Of a stretch of DNA of 41,003 nucleotides, positions 15,883 through 24,156 are shown in pieces; the stretch's first letter is position 1; the number at the start of each line of letters is the position of its first letter. The stretch is from Acinetobacter bereziniae. GTDB lineage: Bacteria; Pseudomonadota; Gammaproteobacteria; Pseudomonadales; Moraxellaceae. The notes under the pieces were generated by a model. The model was not told where the DNA came from, ran no database searches, and saw only the letters and a list, made by a program, of their open reading frames with translations. Made by a program: the position numbers and the translations under genes. Location: assembly GCA_009912575.1 (NCBI GenBank), contig WNDP01000021.1, forward strand, positions 1 through 41,003, read 5' to 3'.

Positions 15883-16878
15883 TTATTCAATTTCATGAAC
15901 CGTATTAAAAACTTCTACGGGTTCGATTCGTACAATCTTTTTACCAAAGCTTCTTAACCACCAGACCAGTTGTGAAGTAAAGGGAACTACGGCACTCACT
16001 TGATAAAGTTGTTCATTCAATTGTTCAACTTTTTGCTCTTTGCTGAGTTGGCTTTCAGTAAAGTATTGCGCATCATCTTCGTGCATGACTAATTTTAATT
16101 CGACATTTTCAGTGGCTTTGGAGAAATCAACTCTGAAACCAAGCGCACCTGAGTCAATATATTCATCAATATCGAATTTGACTGGGTGTAAAGCACGTAA
16201 ATCTAAGACTGTTGCGGATTTAAAACGATGTAAGGCAAAGGTTTGAACTTCTGTTTTATCATGTCTGGTACAAATCAGATAAATAATTGCACCTTTCTGG
16301 ACTAAACCCAAAGGATTGAGCGTATAAGTTTTTTCCTCCCCCTGATGACCACGTGAACGGTAGATACATTCAATCTGTTTGTCCTGTAATAAACCTTCAT
16401 AAATGGATTGTTGGGCTTGGCGTTCGACTAAGGGGGGGATAACTGGTTGGCTTGCTGGCACAATACGAACACGGTTGATCCATTGTCGAACGTTGTTTTG
16501 AGTAGACAAGCTTCGACGTGCTAAATCAAACCAAGGATTCATTTCATCAATTAAACTTGGTGGCAGAAGATGTTTTAAATGCTCCTCAACCATCATAAAG
16601 GTCATCGCTTGGGAGCTGGTCATGTGCGGTAAGCTTTGAATTGGTGCATCTGAACGCCAACGCCAGCCTTGAGGCACAGTCTTGTTGCTTTCAATTGGGA
16701 AACGTTGTGCAATTTGATTTAGATCACGTTGAATGGTACGCAAACTAATTTCAATTCCTTCCCGTTCTAAGACTTCTTGTAACTCACGTGTGCCCATCCA
16801 CTTGCCAGTAGAAAGTCGGGACAGAATTTGCCATTGGCGATAGAGGCTATTGGATGTTTCTTTTTCTTGTGCAGACAT
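15883..16878 (-). CDS. WYL-domain transcriptional regulator
   Basis: The 331-residue protein starts with a DeoR/HTH_11-like winged helix (RQWQILSRLSTGKWMGTREL, then GIEISLRTIQRDLNQIAQRF, about 14-70). A WYL domain follows at about 165-245, where the family Trp-Tyr-Leu motif has drifted to IYLICTRH after LNPLGLVQKGA, and then a WCX-type C-terminal extension. WYL domains bind nucleotides or nucleic-acid ligands and control the DNA-binding part. The gene is divergent from the ATP-grasp/Anbu operon with 307 bases between the starts, which makes it a candidate regulator of that operon. It is not an AAA+ activator of sigma-54, so it could not by itself activate the promoter at 17130. Confidence 0.88.
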   Translation of the reverse strand: MSAQEKETSNSLYRQWQILSRLSTGKWMGTRELQEVLEREGIEISLRTIQRDLNQIAQRFPIESNKTVPQGWRWRSDAPIQSLPHMTSSQAMTFMMVEEHLKHLLPPSLIDEMNPWFDLARRSLSTQNNVRQWINRVRIVPASQPVIPPLVERQAQQSIYEGLLQDKQIECIYRSRGHQGEEKTYTLNPLGLVQKGAIIYLICTRHDKTEVQTFALHRFKSATVLDLRALHPVKFDIDEYIDSGALGFRVDFSKATENVELKLVMHEDDAQYFTESQLSKEQKVEQLNEQLYQVSAVVPFTSQLVWWLRSFGKKIVRIEPVEVFNTVHEIE

Positions 16879-17129
16879 GTCAAATATCGTTGAAATCTTG
16901 AGGGTTTAAGGGAAATAAATCAGCTACACAATAGAAAATTAAAAAACTTTCTGCAAGTTCTATCCATAAATTAGTTTGTTAAACCTTGAAAATACTCACT
17001 AAAAAATTTTGAAACAAGTTCGATCAAAACTCACATTGAGCTAAAGAATAAACAATGAATTAATGAAAAGATTGAAAAGTAATTTAAATGATGATGCTCA
17101 AAGATCGTGTTTCATGTCTGAATGAGAGT
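16879..17129. other. Divergent control region, WYL regulator / Anbu operon
   Basis: This AT-rich stretch sits between the WYL start and the sigma-54 promoter. It is where the WYL promoter and any activator sites for sigma-54 should lie. I looked for an NtrC-like palindrome (TGCACC-N5-GGTGCA) and did not find one; no other clear palindrome stands out. Confidence 0.4.
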
Positions 17130-17144
17130 TGGCACTGATATTGC
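17130..17144 (+). promoter_or_regulatory. Sigma-54 (-24/-12) promoter of the ATP-grasp/Anbu operon
   Basis: tTGGCACtgataTTGCtt matches the RpoN consensus TGGCAC-N5-TTGCW exactly, with the invariant GG at 17131-17132 and GC at 17143-17144 ten bases apart. Transcription would begin near 17156, and the ribosome binding site AAGAAGAGG (17172-17180) and ATG (17186) follow. Transcription from such promoters needs an AAA+ enhancer-binding activator, which implies that the operon is switched by a specific signal such as nitrogen status. Confidence 0.8.
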
Positions 17145-17185
17145 TTCTTTCAACAGGCCACCAGAAAACATAAGAAGAGGTTTGT

Positions 17186-18793
17186 ATGCTAAAAGAAACG
17201 ATGGATACAAATTCTAGCAATGAAAATTATGCAGAACGTTTTGCTGTGCCTATAGTTGAAGTGCAAAATCAAGGCAACAACATACAAGATTCAAAAGAGA
17301 TCAAAAATATTCCCGCATCTATTCATTTAAATATTGATATGCAGCAAGCAGCGCAACATTTACTTAAACAGCTTGATTCTATTTTCTTTAATGAAATGAC
17401 CGATGATCAGGTGCTTTCACCTGAAACTGCGGAAAAAATAGAGCATTGGTTATCACAGCACAGTATTTACGAACTTGAAAAATTAAATGAAACAGCGAAA
17501 GCACATTTTTTATATCAAGGGATAACCTTTGCGGTATATGGGGAAAAATCAGGGATTGATCGTACCATTCCTTTTGATTTGATCCCACGTGTGATTGCCA
17601 AACAACAATGGAACAAAATTGAGGCTGGATGTACACAACGTATCCAAGCCTTAAATCTATTTCTTGCTGATATTTATCATCAGCAAAATATTTTAAAAGA
17701 TGGGCTTATACCAGAGCTACAAGTGCTTTCACATGAAGCTTATCAACCGATCATGATGAATCACGGTTTAAATGGCAATGTTTATAGTCAAATCAGTGGT
17801 ATTGATATAGTTCGTGACAATAAAGGAGAGTTTTTTGTCCTAGAGGATAATTTGCGTACACCGTCAGGTGTGTCTTACATGCTAGAAAGTCGTAAGATGA
17901 GCCAGAAATTACTCCCCGAGCTCTGTAATCAACAAGTTGCAAATATTGAACAATATCCTCAGCTCTTGCGTGAAATTCTTGCTGAAAATTCAAGAGTAAC
18001 TACACCAACCATCGTGGTACTTACACCAGGTCGTTACAATAGTGCTTATTATGAACATTCATTTTTAGCAAGGGAAATGGGTGTGCCCTTGGTGACATCT
18101 CGTGATCTTTTTGTTGAAAACGACAAGGTTTATGTGAAAACCATCCGAGGACGCCAACAGGTTGATGTAGTTTATAGACGCTTAGATGATGGCTTTTTAG
18201 ACCCTTTAAGTTTTAGACCTGACAGTACTTTAGGTGTTGCAGGACTGATGTCAGCTTATTTAAGTGGTAATGTGGTGATTGCAAATGCGCCTGGTACAGG
18301 CGTTGCTGATGATAAGTCCATTTATCCTTATGTGGATCAAATGATTGCTTATTATCTTAATGAAAAGCCAATTTTATCAAATGTACCCACTTATCAATGT
18401 CGAGAGGCTGATACATTGAATTATGTGTTGGCAAATCTCGATCAATTGGTCGTAAAAGAAGCTCAAGGTTCTGGTGGTTATGGGATGCTGATTGGTCCTA
18501 AAGCAACAGAACAAGAAATTGATTTATTTAGAATTAAATTAATGGCTTCACCTTCAGCATATATTGCGCAACCGACATTAGATTTATCAGTAGCGCCAAC
18601 TTTAACCTCACAAGGAATTGCTGAACGTCATATTGATTTACGACCATTCATTTTAACTTCACCCGAACGTATAGAAATCGTTCCAGGTGGTTTGACCCGA
18701 GTTGCTGCAATGCAACAAGGTTCATTGGTGGTTAACTCATCACAAGGTGGTGGAATTAAGGATACATGGGTGATTGATGAATACTCAATTTAA
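17186..18793 (+). CDS. Circularly permuted ATP-grasp protein (DUF404/DUF407, COG2308 type)
   Basis: First gene of the Anbu-linked operon, 535 residues. It shows the family hallmarks: SGIDRTIPFDLIPRVI near residue 115, an ATP-grasp core with GIDIVRDNKGEFFVLEDNLR (about 205-224) and TPSGVSYMLESR, then VYRRLDDGFLDPLSF, NAPGTGVADDKSIYPYV, and the late LVVKEAQGSGGYGMLIGP typical of the permuted fold. Family work predicts a peptide- or amide-bond-forming ligase acting with the alpha-E and transglutaminase partners; the product is unknown. The first 50 residues are polar and variable. A strong AAGAAGAGG ribosome binding site supports the start at 17186. The alpha-E gene follows after 36 bases. Confidence 0.9.
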   Translation: MLKETMDTNSSNENYAERFAVPIVEVQNQGNNIQDSKEIKNIPASIHLNIDMQQAAQHLLKQLDSIFFNEMTDDQVLSPETAEKIEHWLSQHSIYELEKLNETAKAHFLYQGITFAVYGEKSGIDRTIPFDLIPRVIAKQQWNKIEAGCTQRIQALNLFLADIYHQQNILKDGLIPELQVLSHEAYQPIMMNHGLNGNVYSQISGIDIVRDNKGEFFVLEDNLRTPSGVSYMLESRKMSQKLLPELCNQQVANIEQYPQLLREILAENSRVTTPTIVVLTPGRYNSAYYEHSFLAREMGVPLVTSRDLFVENDKVYVKTIRGRQQVDVVYRRLDDGFLDPLSFRPDSTLGVAGLMSAYLSGNVVIANAPGTGVADDKSIYPYVDQMIAYYLNEKPILSNVPTYQCREADTLNYVLANLDQLVVKEAQGSGGYGMLIGPKATEQEIDLFRIKLMASPSAYIAQPTLDLSVAPTLTSQGIAERHIDLRPFILTSPERIEIVPGGLTRVAAMQQGSLVVNSSQGGGIKDTWVIDEYSI

Positions 18794-18829
18794 CCAGTCC
18801 TTAGCAATCCTAACCAAAGGAGAGAAACG

Positions 18830-19438
18830 ATGATTTTACTCAGTACAAATGCCCAAAATATATTTTGGCTCGGGCGTTATTTAACCCGTGTACAATATTT
18901 ATGTAGTCAATTTCCATTTAAGACCAATGCGTTGGCATTAGATTATGCAAATGCATTTTGCTTACCTGCATTCGATGCCAGCTCCTTGAATGAACTCATT
19001 TTAGATACTGAGCAGCCTGCATCATTTCACCAACAGTTTTTATGTGCCAAAAATAATATTCATGACTTGCGTGGGGTTATTTCTGCGAAATCATTTGCTG
19101 AGTTGAATCAGCTTTTACACCAAGCTGAACAAAATGCCAGTTTTATCTGTGATGTCTGTGAGGAGTGTAATGATGTCCTTGAAGCAGAAGATGACGAGTT
19201 ATTGTTCTTATTCTTTAGTCTTGGGCAAAAAATGGAACAGTTTGACCGTCAGTTAAGGCTAAGCCAAGATAAATCGGTAACATTGAGGCAATTAAATGCG
19301 GTGATCAGTAGTTTGGATCAACATGGGATGTGTAGTTTACCAGAAGTGTGGGAAGAGTTAAAAAAGCAGCCTAATCGAATGAATTATTATCATTTTAGTG
19401 ACCATATTGATTCATTGTTTGAACTGGATCGCTTATGA
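18830..19438 (+). CDS. Alpha-E domain protein (DUF403), short form
   Basis: Second gene of the operon. The N-terminus MILLSTNAQNIFWLGRYLTR is the diagnostic start of alpha-E proteins (usual form SRTAENLYWLGRYxER). The rest is helical and acidic, with LRGVISAKSFAELNQLL matching the second conserved helix (LRDxIS...WxxLN). At 202 residues it is clearly shorter than the roughly 300 I expect for the family, with the loss towards the C-terminus; no second reading frame nearby continues it, so this looks like a compact lineage form rather than a fresh break. AAGGAG lies seven bases before the ATG. Its TGA overlaps the original ATG of the transglutaminase gene. Confidence 0.85.
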   Translation: MILLSTNAQNIFWLGRYLTRVQYLCSQFPFKTNALALDYANAFCLPAFDASSLNELILDTEQPASFHQQFLCAKNNIHDLRGVISAKSFAELNQLLHQAEQNASFICDVCEECNDVLEAEDDELLFLFFSLGQKMEQFDRQLRLSQDKSVTLRQLNAVISSLDQHGMCSLPEVWEELKKQPNRMNYYHFSDHIDSLFELDRL

Positions 19439-20215
19439 AGCTCATGATTAATCATCAAACACATTATCAATATTCTGACTGGGCAAAAAATAGTATGTCA
19501 GTATATAAAAATGACGCCACAATCGAATTTACATCAACAAGTGACGGGGTGGCAAATTAGTATTCCAGGAGAAAAACAATATAAAAAAGATGCTTTCAAT
19601 AATATTTGGTTGACCAGCTCACAAACAGAGCCTTATCAACAAATGTTGATTATGGCACAGGGAATCGTTGAAATTAACACTGACAATCAACTTGGTTTAC
19701 AGGATGCACTTGCTCCAGCCGTATTTTTACAACCAACAACTGCAACGCTGTGTAATGATGAAATGATTGCATTTGCAGAATACTATTTACCGCAAAAAAG
19801 CTGGTCTAATTTTCAAAAATTAGCTGAAGCATTGTTACAGTACATGCCGTATATCACCGCAAGCACAACCGTAACGCATACAGCTATCGCATCATTTTCT
19901 GCACAACAAGGGGTTTGTCAGGACCATAGTCATGTATTGATCGCAATGGCAAAAGTAATGGGTATTCCTGCACGCTATGTCTCAGGGTATTTGTATGTCA
20001 ATAATCAGTCACATTTGGCAAGCCATGCTTGGGCAGAAGTCTACTTAGAAGGGCGATGGCATATGATTGACGTCAGCAATCAGCTTTTTAGCCCACAATC
20101 ACATGTCTATGTCGCTGTTGGTCGAGATTATTGGGATGTTGCTCCAGTTCGAGGTATACGTGAAAAAGGGGGCTCAGAAACAATGTATTCTATCGTTCAG
20201 GTACTTGCATGCTGA
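19435..20215 (+). pseudogene. Transglutaminase-like protease of the Anbu operon, 1-base frameshift near the start
   Basis: The native start is the ATG at 19435, overlapping the alpha-E stop as ATGA: MKLMINHQTHYQYSDWAKNSM. An extra T at 19498 then shifts the frame. Dropping it gives NSMQYIKMTPQSNLHQQV, the usual N-terminal pattern of this family. The main frame is open from the ATG at 19511 to 20215 (234 residues) and holds the catalytic triad region of the transglutaminase-like fold: Cys in QGVCQDHSHVLIAMAKVMGI, His in SHAWAEVYLEGRWHMID, Asp in that last segment. Translation could restart at 19511 without the first beta strand, so the product may be shortened rather than lost. Followed by Anbu after 70 bases. 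Confidence 0.8.
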
Positions 20216-20285
20216 TGCAGAATGATCAATAGTGTCATGCATTGCAAAATGATTAATTTCGAATTTTAGTTGTATAGGTAGCTCC

Positions 20286-21020
20286 ATGACGTATTGCTGT
20301 GCTTTAAGACTCAAACAAGGTTTAGTATTTATTAGTGATACTCGAACCAACGCTGGAGTCGATCACATTTCGGTATATCGAAAGCTCTATACTTTCGGTA
20401 TCGAAGGCGAGCGTTTTATCTGTATACAAACCTCGGGTAATCTAGCGACGACTCAAGCAGTGATTGGACATTTGGAAAATCATTTAGCTCTAAAACAAGA
20501 ACCTAATCTATATAGCGTCAACACCATGTTTGAGGTCGCTGGCTTAATTGGGCAGACTTTACGAAAAGTGATTGCTGATGTGACTGAAGATACACAAGAG
20601 CAAAGTAATTATTACTGCAGTTTATTGGTGGGTGGGCAAATCAGCGGTGAAGAAATGCAGCTTTATAATATCTATCCACAAGGGAACTTTATTTCTGCGA
20701 CCAGTGATACGCCGTATTTTCAGATTGGTGAAAGTAAGTATGGTAAGCCGATTTTAGATCGGGCATTGAGCTATGATATGCCTTTGGATGAAGCTTTACG
20801 CTGTAGTTTGATTTCATTTGACTCCACACTACGTTCGAATGTTTCTGTAGGGATGCCATTAGATGCCATGATCTATGATAAAGACAGCTTAAAGATTCCC
20901 AAAGGGAAGCGTATTGTAGAAGATGATCCATATTTTCAGCATATCAGTAAGCAATGGTCGGAAACCTTAAAAAAAGGATTACAGGATTTGCCAAAACCCA
21001 CTGTGGACTATTTTGAGTAA
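20286..21020 (+). CDS. Anbu proteasome-like peptidase (ancestral beta subunit)
   Basis: Ntn-hydrolase of the proteasome/HslV superfamily, 244 residues as usual for Anbu. The N-terminus MTYCCALRLKQGLVFISDTR places Thr2 directly after the initiator Met as the expected nucleophile. SDTRTNAGVDHISVYRKLYT supplies the conserved Asp and Lys of the active site, and ICIQTSGNLATTQAVIGHL follows. CSLLVGGQISGEEMQLYNIYPQGNF is another family block. Anbu forms open-ring or helical assemblies in other bacteria, and its natural substrate is unsettled. It is the last gene of the ATP-grasp / alpha-E / transglutaminase / Anbu set, a known conserved neighbourhood. I see no terminator right after it. Confidence 0.92.
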   Translation: MTYCCALRLKQGLVFISDTRTNAGVDHISVYRKLYTFGIEGERFICIQTSGNLATTQAVIGHLENHLALKQEPNLYSVNTMFEVAGLIGQTLRKVIADVTEDTQEQSNYYCSLLVGGQISGEEMQLYNIYPQGNFISATSDTPYFQIGESKYGKPILDRALSYDMPLDEALRCSLISFDSTLRSNVSVGMPLDAMIYDKDSLKIPKGKRIVEDDPYFQHISKQWSETLKKGLQDLPKPTVDYFE

Positions 21021-21109
21021 ACTTCTCAATAGATTGAAACATACGTTAATTAAAATTTAATCTCGATCCATTATTTTAATGGCTACTCTAATTTTTAAAT
21101 GTAAAGAAC

Positions 21110-21532
21110 ATGGAATTAGTTCAACTTTGTTATGTTTCAAGCATAAATTTAAAAGATTTGCATTTTGTGGCTGAATTTAGGAAAGCAATGCATCGAGCAG
21201 CCACTTTATTCACTGAGCAGCATATACACGGTGTTTCATTTTATGCAAATGAATACTTTTTACATTGTTTTGAGGGGGAGGCGGAATCAATAGATTTGAT
21301 TTATCAGCATATTTTAAATCATCAAGACCAGAATTATCGTTTTTGTTTCCTCAACAATATTGAAGATTTTCACTTTGAAGCTTGGCAAATGAAATATGTT
21401 GATCGTAATGGATTGGTCAGTATTTTCTGTAAAAAATGTGGTTTAAATCATTTCAAACCGATGAGTTTATCTGATCAACAAATCGCCGAACTTATGCAAT
21501 TGCTTTGTAGCAGAACTATATTAAATGTTTAA
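21110..21532 (+). CDS. BLUF-domain protein with altered flavin-site residues
   Basis: A 140-residue stand-alone BLUF protein, the size of short sensors such as BlsA. The fold markers are present: LVQLCYVSS with Tyr8, HGVSFYANEYFLHCFEGEAE, and FHFEAWQMKYV with Trp92. However, by my hand alignment to AppA, the position of the flavin-contacting Asn is Phe34, and the signalling Gln of the FFQxLEG motif is His52 (YFLHCFEG). The Tyr-Gln-flavin switch therefore cannot work as in normal BLUF proteins. It may bind no flavin, or act as a partner of the next gene. A CKKCG pair lies at about 106-110. The ribosome binding site is weak. Confidence 0.85.
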   Translation: MELVQLCYVSSINLKDLHFVAEFRKAMHRAATLFTEQHIHGVSFYANEYFLHCFEGEAESIDLIYQHILNHQDQNYRFCFLNNIEDFHFEAWQMKYVDRNGLVSIFCKKCGLNHFKPMSLSDQQIAELMQLLCSRTILNV

Positions 21533-21607
21533 ATAATAAAAAGTTAAAGCTTGTATATTAAATGATAATTGTTTATAAAAGAATAAAGATAAAATTAGAA
21601 GAATTAC

Positions 21608-22036
21608 ATGACTTTTCAATTATGCTATGCAAGTAAAACAACATCACCTCACCAACAAGTATTGAATGATTTAAGAGAAATTCTTGGTGAAGCAAGAGAT
21701 TTTAATATTCTGCATCAATTGCAGGGTGTGCTTTATTTTGCTGATGAACATTTTTTTCAATGTCTTGAAGGTGATGAGTCTGTGATTCTACGTCTGTTAG
21801 AGAAATTATATAAAGATCCTAGACATCATCATATTAAGCTATTTAGAGCTTTAGAGATTGAAAGAGGGCACTTTTCTCAGTGGTCGATGAAGTATGTCAG
21901 GCGAAACAGTAAAATTCAGCAGTTTTTTGAGCACAAAGGTTTTCTGCGTTTTCAACCATTATATTTAGATAAGCAAGATATACCTAATTTACTCAAAATA
22001 CTTTATGAGATCGAACAGTCAGAAGACATTGTTTAA
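21608..22036 (+). CDS. BLUF-domain blue-light sensor (canonical residues)
   Basis: A 142-residue BLUF protein that keeps all the key positions: Tyr7 in FQLCYAS, Asn33 in EARDFNILHQLQGVLYF, Gln51 in HFFQCLEGD and Trp92 in FSQWSMKYV. KDPRHHHIKLF is the usual loop before the last strand. It should bind FAD and signal blue light through a short C-terminal helical cap, probably by contacting a partner protein, as BlsA does in A. baumannii. It lies 75 bases after the altered BLUF gene on the same strand with no terminator between, so the two may be cotranscribed. An AGAAG site precedes the ATG. Confidence 0.9.
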   Translation: MTFQLCYASKTTSPHQQVLNDLREILGEARDFNILHQLQGVLYFADEHFFQCLEGDESVILRLLEKLYKDPRHHHIKLFRALEIERGHFSQWSMKYVRRNSKIQQFFEHKGFLRFQPLYLDKQDIPNLLKILYEIEQSEDIV

Positions 22037-22338
22037 TGATTTTGTTTAAATCCATCTTGTTTAAGCCTATTGATAAATAAAAAACTAGACTAGTCGCTAT
22101 ATAAAGCTGGAAGCTGGAAGTAAGTAAGAGTTTTCTTGTGATGCTAAAATTGAGCATTACCTATATTTTTATCACAATCATCAAACAATTGAATTACTTT
22201 TAGTGCTTTTTATGTGATGTCCGCAGTCTGTTCTGCCAAAGCGGTCATCATGCTATGACTGCTAGAGATACCGAGCGTACCTCTAACAAATCTCTAATTT
22301 TCACACGACACGACAAACATTATAAATCGAAAACAGAC
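22037..22338. other. Intergenic stretch between the BLUF pair and alr, with inverted repeats
   Basis: No ORF is supported. Two imperfect palindromes stand out: tgatgtccgc (22215-22224) against gcggtcatca (22241-22250), nine of ten bases paired, and gagatac-cgagc-gtacctc (22266-22284). A short direct duplication gctggaagctggaag lies near 22106. The genes on either side converge here, so these may belong to transcript ends, but neither hairpin has a good T run. Confidence 0.4.
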
Positions 22339-23412
22339 TTAAATCTTTTTACGTTTTGGTCGGCCAGTCATTCGACATAATAACTCATAACCAATTGTGC
22401 CATTGGCTGTAGCAACATCATCGACTAAACGGTGTTTACCCCAAAGTTCAACCACTGTACCAATGGGTGCATTGAGACCAGTGACATCTATAGCGATCAT
22501 ATCCATAGCGACACGACCGATCACTGGTGTTGCTTGCCCATGAATAGATACATAGTTTTGTGTGAGATAAGCACGAGGATAGCCGTCACCATAACCAATA
22601 GATACGATTGCAATATCCATCTCTTGTTCTGAAATGAAAGTAGAGCCATAACCTACAGATTCACCTGCTTGAATATGATTGAGGGCAATAATCTCTGCTG
22701 TAAATGTCATTACAGGGCGAATATCGAGATCATGTGCAGATTGGTCTGCAAATGGTGAAGCACCATAGAGCATGATTCCTGGGCGAACAAAATCAAAGTT
22801 TAGTTCAGGCCATTTAAAAATAGCGGCTGAGTTACAGCACGATGCCAAAATAGGTGAACATGCTTCTTTAACCTGTAAAAACTGTTGCTTTTGTAATTCA
22901 TTCAATGGGTGGTGATCCACATCAGCATTGGCGAAGTGCATGGCGAGCACACATTGAAAACCATCAGCTTTAAGTGATTGAATGACATCAATAATATCAG
23001 AAACTTTAAAACCTAAACGATTCATACCGCTATTGAGTTTGACCCAAACTTTTAATCCTTTTTGGATATATTGGTCTTTATACAAACGTAACCAATCAAG
23101 TTGTTGCTGATGGTGAATCATCAACTCAAGTTGATTGTCCAGAACGATTGGCATTTCATCTAGACTAAAAATACCTTCAATCAAAGTAATCGGTTGTTGA
23201 AAACCTAAAGCTCTAATTTCTAAAGCTTCTTCAAGGCAGGCGACTCCAAAAGCATCTGTTGAACCTAAGGCGGCTAAACAATCCTTGACACCATGTCCAT
23301 AGGCATTGGCTTTTACCATACTGACAATTTTAGCGGTTGGGGCAAGTTGTTTGACACGGTTTAAATTATATTGCAGTGCTTCACTATCAATATAAACTGT
23401 TGCTTGGCGCAC
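22339..23412 (-). CDS. alr: Alanine racemase
   Basis: PLP-dependent interconversion of L- and D-alanine, supplying D-Ala for peptidoglycan. The 357 residues contain the PLP lysine in MVKANAYGHGV (Lys34) and the second catalytic residue, Tyr in ESVGYGSTFI (about 250). Other family segments are VKLNSGMNRLGF and RPGIMLYGASPF. The C-terminal beta domain has IGRVAMDMIAIDVT. The start is GTG at 23412, with AAGGAG about nine bases upstream. In many gamma-proteobacteria alr follows dnaB; here a DUF4259 gene on the other strand sits between them. A catabolic dadX cannot be excluded, but the dnaB context favours alr. Confidence 0.93.
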   Translation of the reverse strand: MRQATVYIDSEALQYNLNRVKQLAPTAKIVSMVKANAYGHGVKDCLAALGSTDAFGVACLEEALEIRALGFQQPITLIEGIFSLDEMPIVLDNQLELMIHHQQQLDWLRLYKDQYIQKGLKVWVKLNSGMNRLGFKVSDIIDVIQSLKADGFQCVLAMHFANADVDHHPLNELQKQQFLQVKEACSPILASCCNSAAIFKWPELNFDFVRPGIMLYGASPFADQSAHDLDIRPVMTFTAEIIALNHIQAGESVGYGSTFISEQEMDIAIVSIGYGDGYPRAYLTQNYVSIHGQATPVIGRVAMDMIAIDVTGLNAPIGTVVELWGKHRLVDDVATANGTIGYELLCRMTGRPKRKKI

Positions 23413-23706
23413 CCTCGTTACTCCTTGGGAATGGCAAATACAGCGTAAGATTCAACGACCTGTGCTGCTCGAAATGAAAGAATTGTTAAAATACATCTAA
23501 ATAAAAGATCATGATTAAAACCAAGATTATTGTATTCCGATCAAATCAAAATGGACATGAACATTTGTGTTTTTAATGAGTTATTGATTTTGAATCGATA
23601 AAATACTTGTAGTTTCGGTTAAACATAATTTGTAAAAATATTGATCTTTATTTTTTTTACAAAATCGTACATTTTATAGTCAATTCTATGTGTAAGGAGT
23701 AAGCGT

Positions 23707-24129
23707 ATGGGAACATGGTCGCATGAACCTTTTGGAAATGACATTGCCAGTGATTGGGCGTATGAATTCGAAGAAAATGATGGTTATGAAGTCATTGAAG
23801 ATGCTTTTGATCAAATCATTGATATGGCTACAGAAGAGTTTATTGATTCGGATATTGGCTGTATTGCACACGCAGCAGCAGAGGTTTTAGCAAAATCTTT
23901 TACAGATGGGGTGGCAGAAAACGAATATTACCCTGAACCTGTTGAAAAATGGCTGCAACACAATCAGCATAAGCACAATTATGAACTGATCCCTAAAGCT
24001 CTACTGGCATTAAATTTATTAATTTCTGAAAACTCTGAATTGGATGAATTATGGCAGGATTCAGATGATTATGAAGATTGGACAAAAAATATTGCTGAGT
24101 TAAAAGAGACTTTAAAATCTAAAGTTTAA
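23707..24129 (+). CDS. DUF4259 domain protein
   Basis: A 140-residue, strongly acidic cytoplasmic protein beginning MGTWSHEPFGNDIASDWAYE, the signature of DUF4259 (GxWgxgxFdnDxAxDW). No signal peptide or membrane segment is seen. The helical middle has LLISENSELDELW near the end. AAGGAG lies eight bases before the ATG. It is inserted between dnaB and alr on the opposite strand and converges with dnaB with only 27 bases between stops. The function of the family is not known. Confidence 0.88.
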   Translation: MGTWSHEPFGNDIASDWAYEFEENDGYEVIEDAFDQIIDMATEEFIDSDIGCIAHAAAEVLAKSFTDGVAENEYYPEPVEKWLQHNQHKHNYELIPKALLALNLLISENSELDELWQDSDDYEDWTKNIAELKETLKSKV

Positions 24130-24156
24130 GGTCTCTTCACCGCTTAGGGGAAATAC

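Noticed and set aside
16879-17129. NtrC-type activator sites upstream of the sigma-54 promoter
   Set aside because: I looked for TGCACC-N5-GGTGCA-like palindromes and saw none good enough to report.
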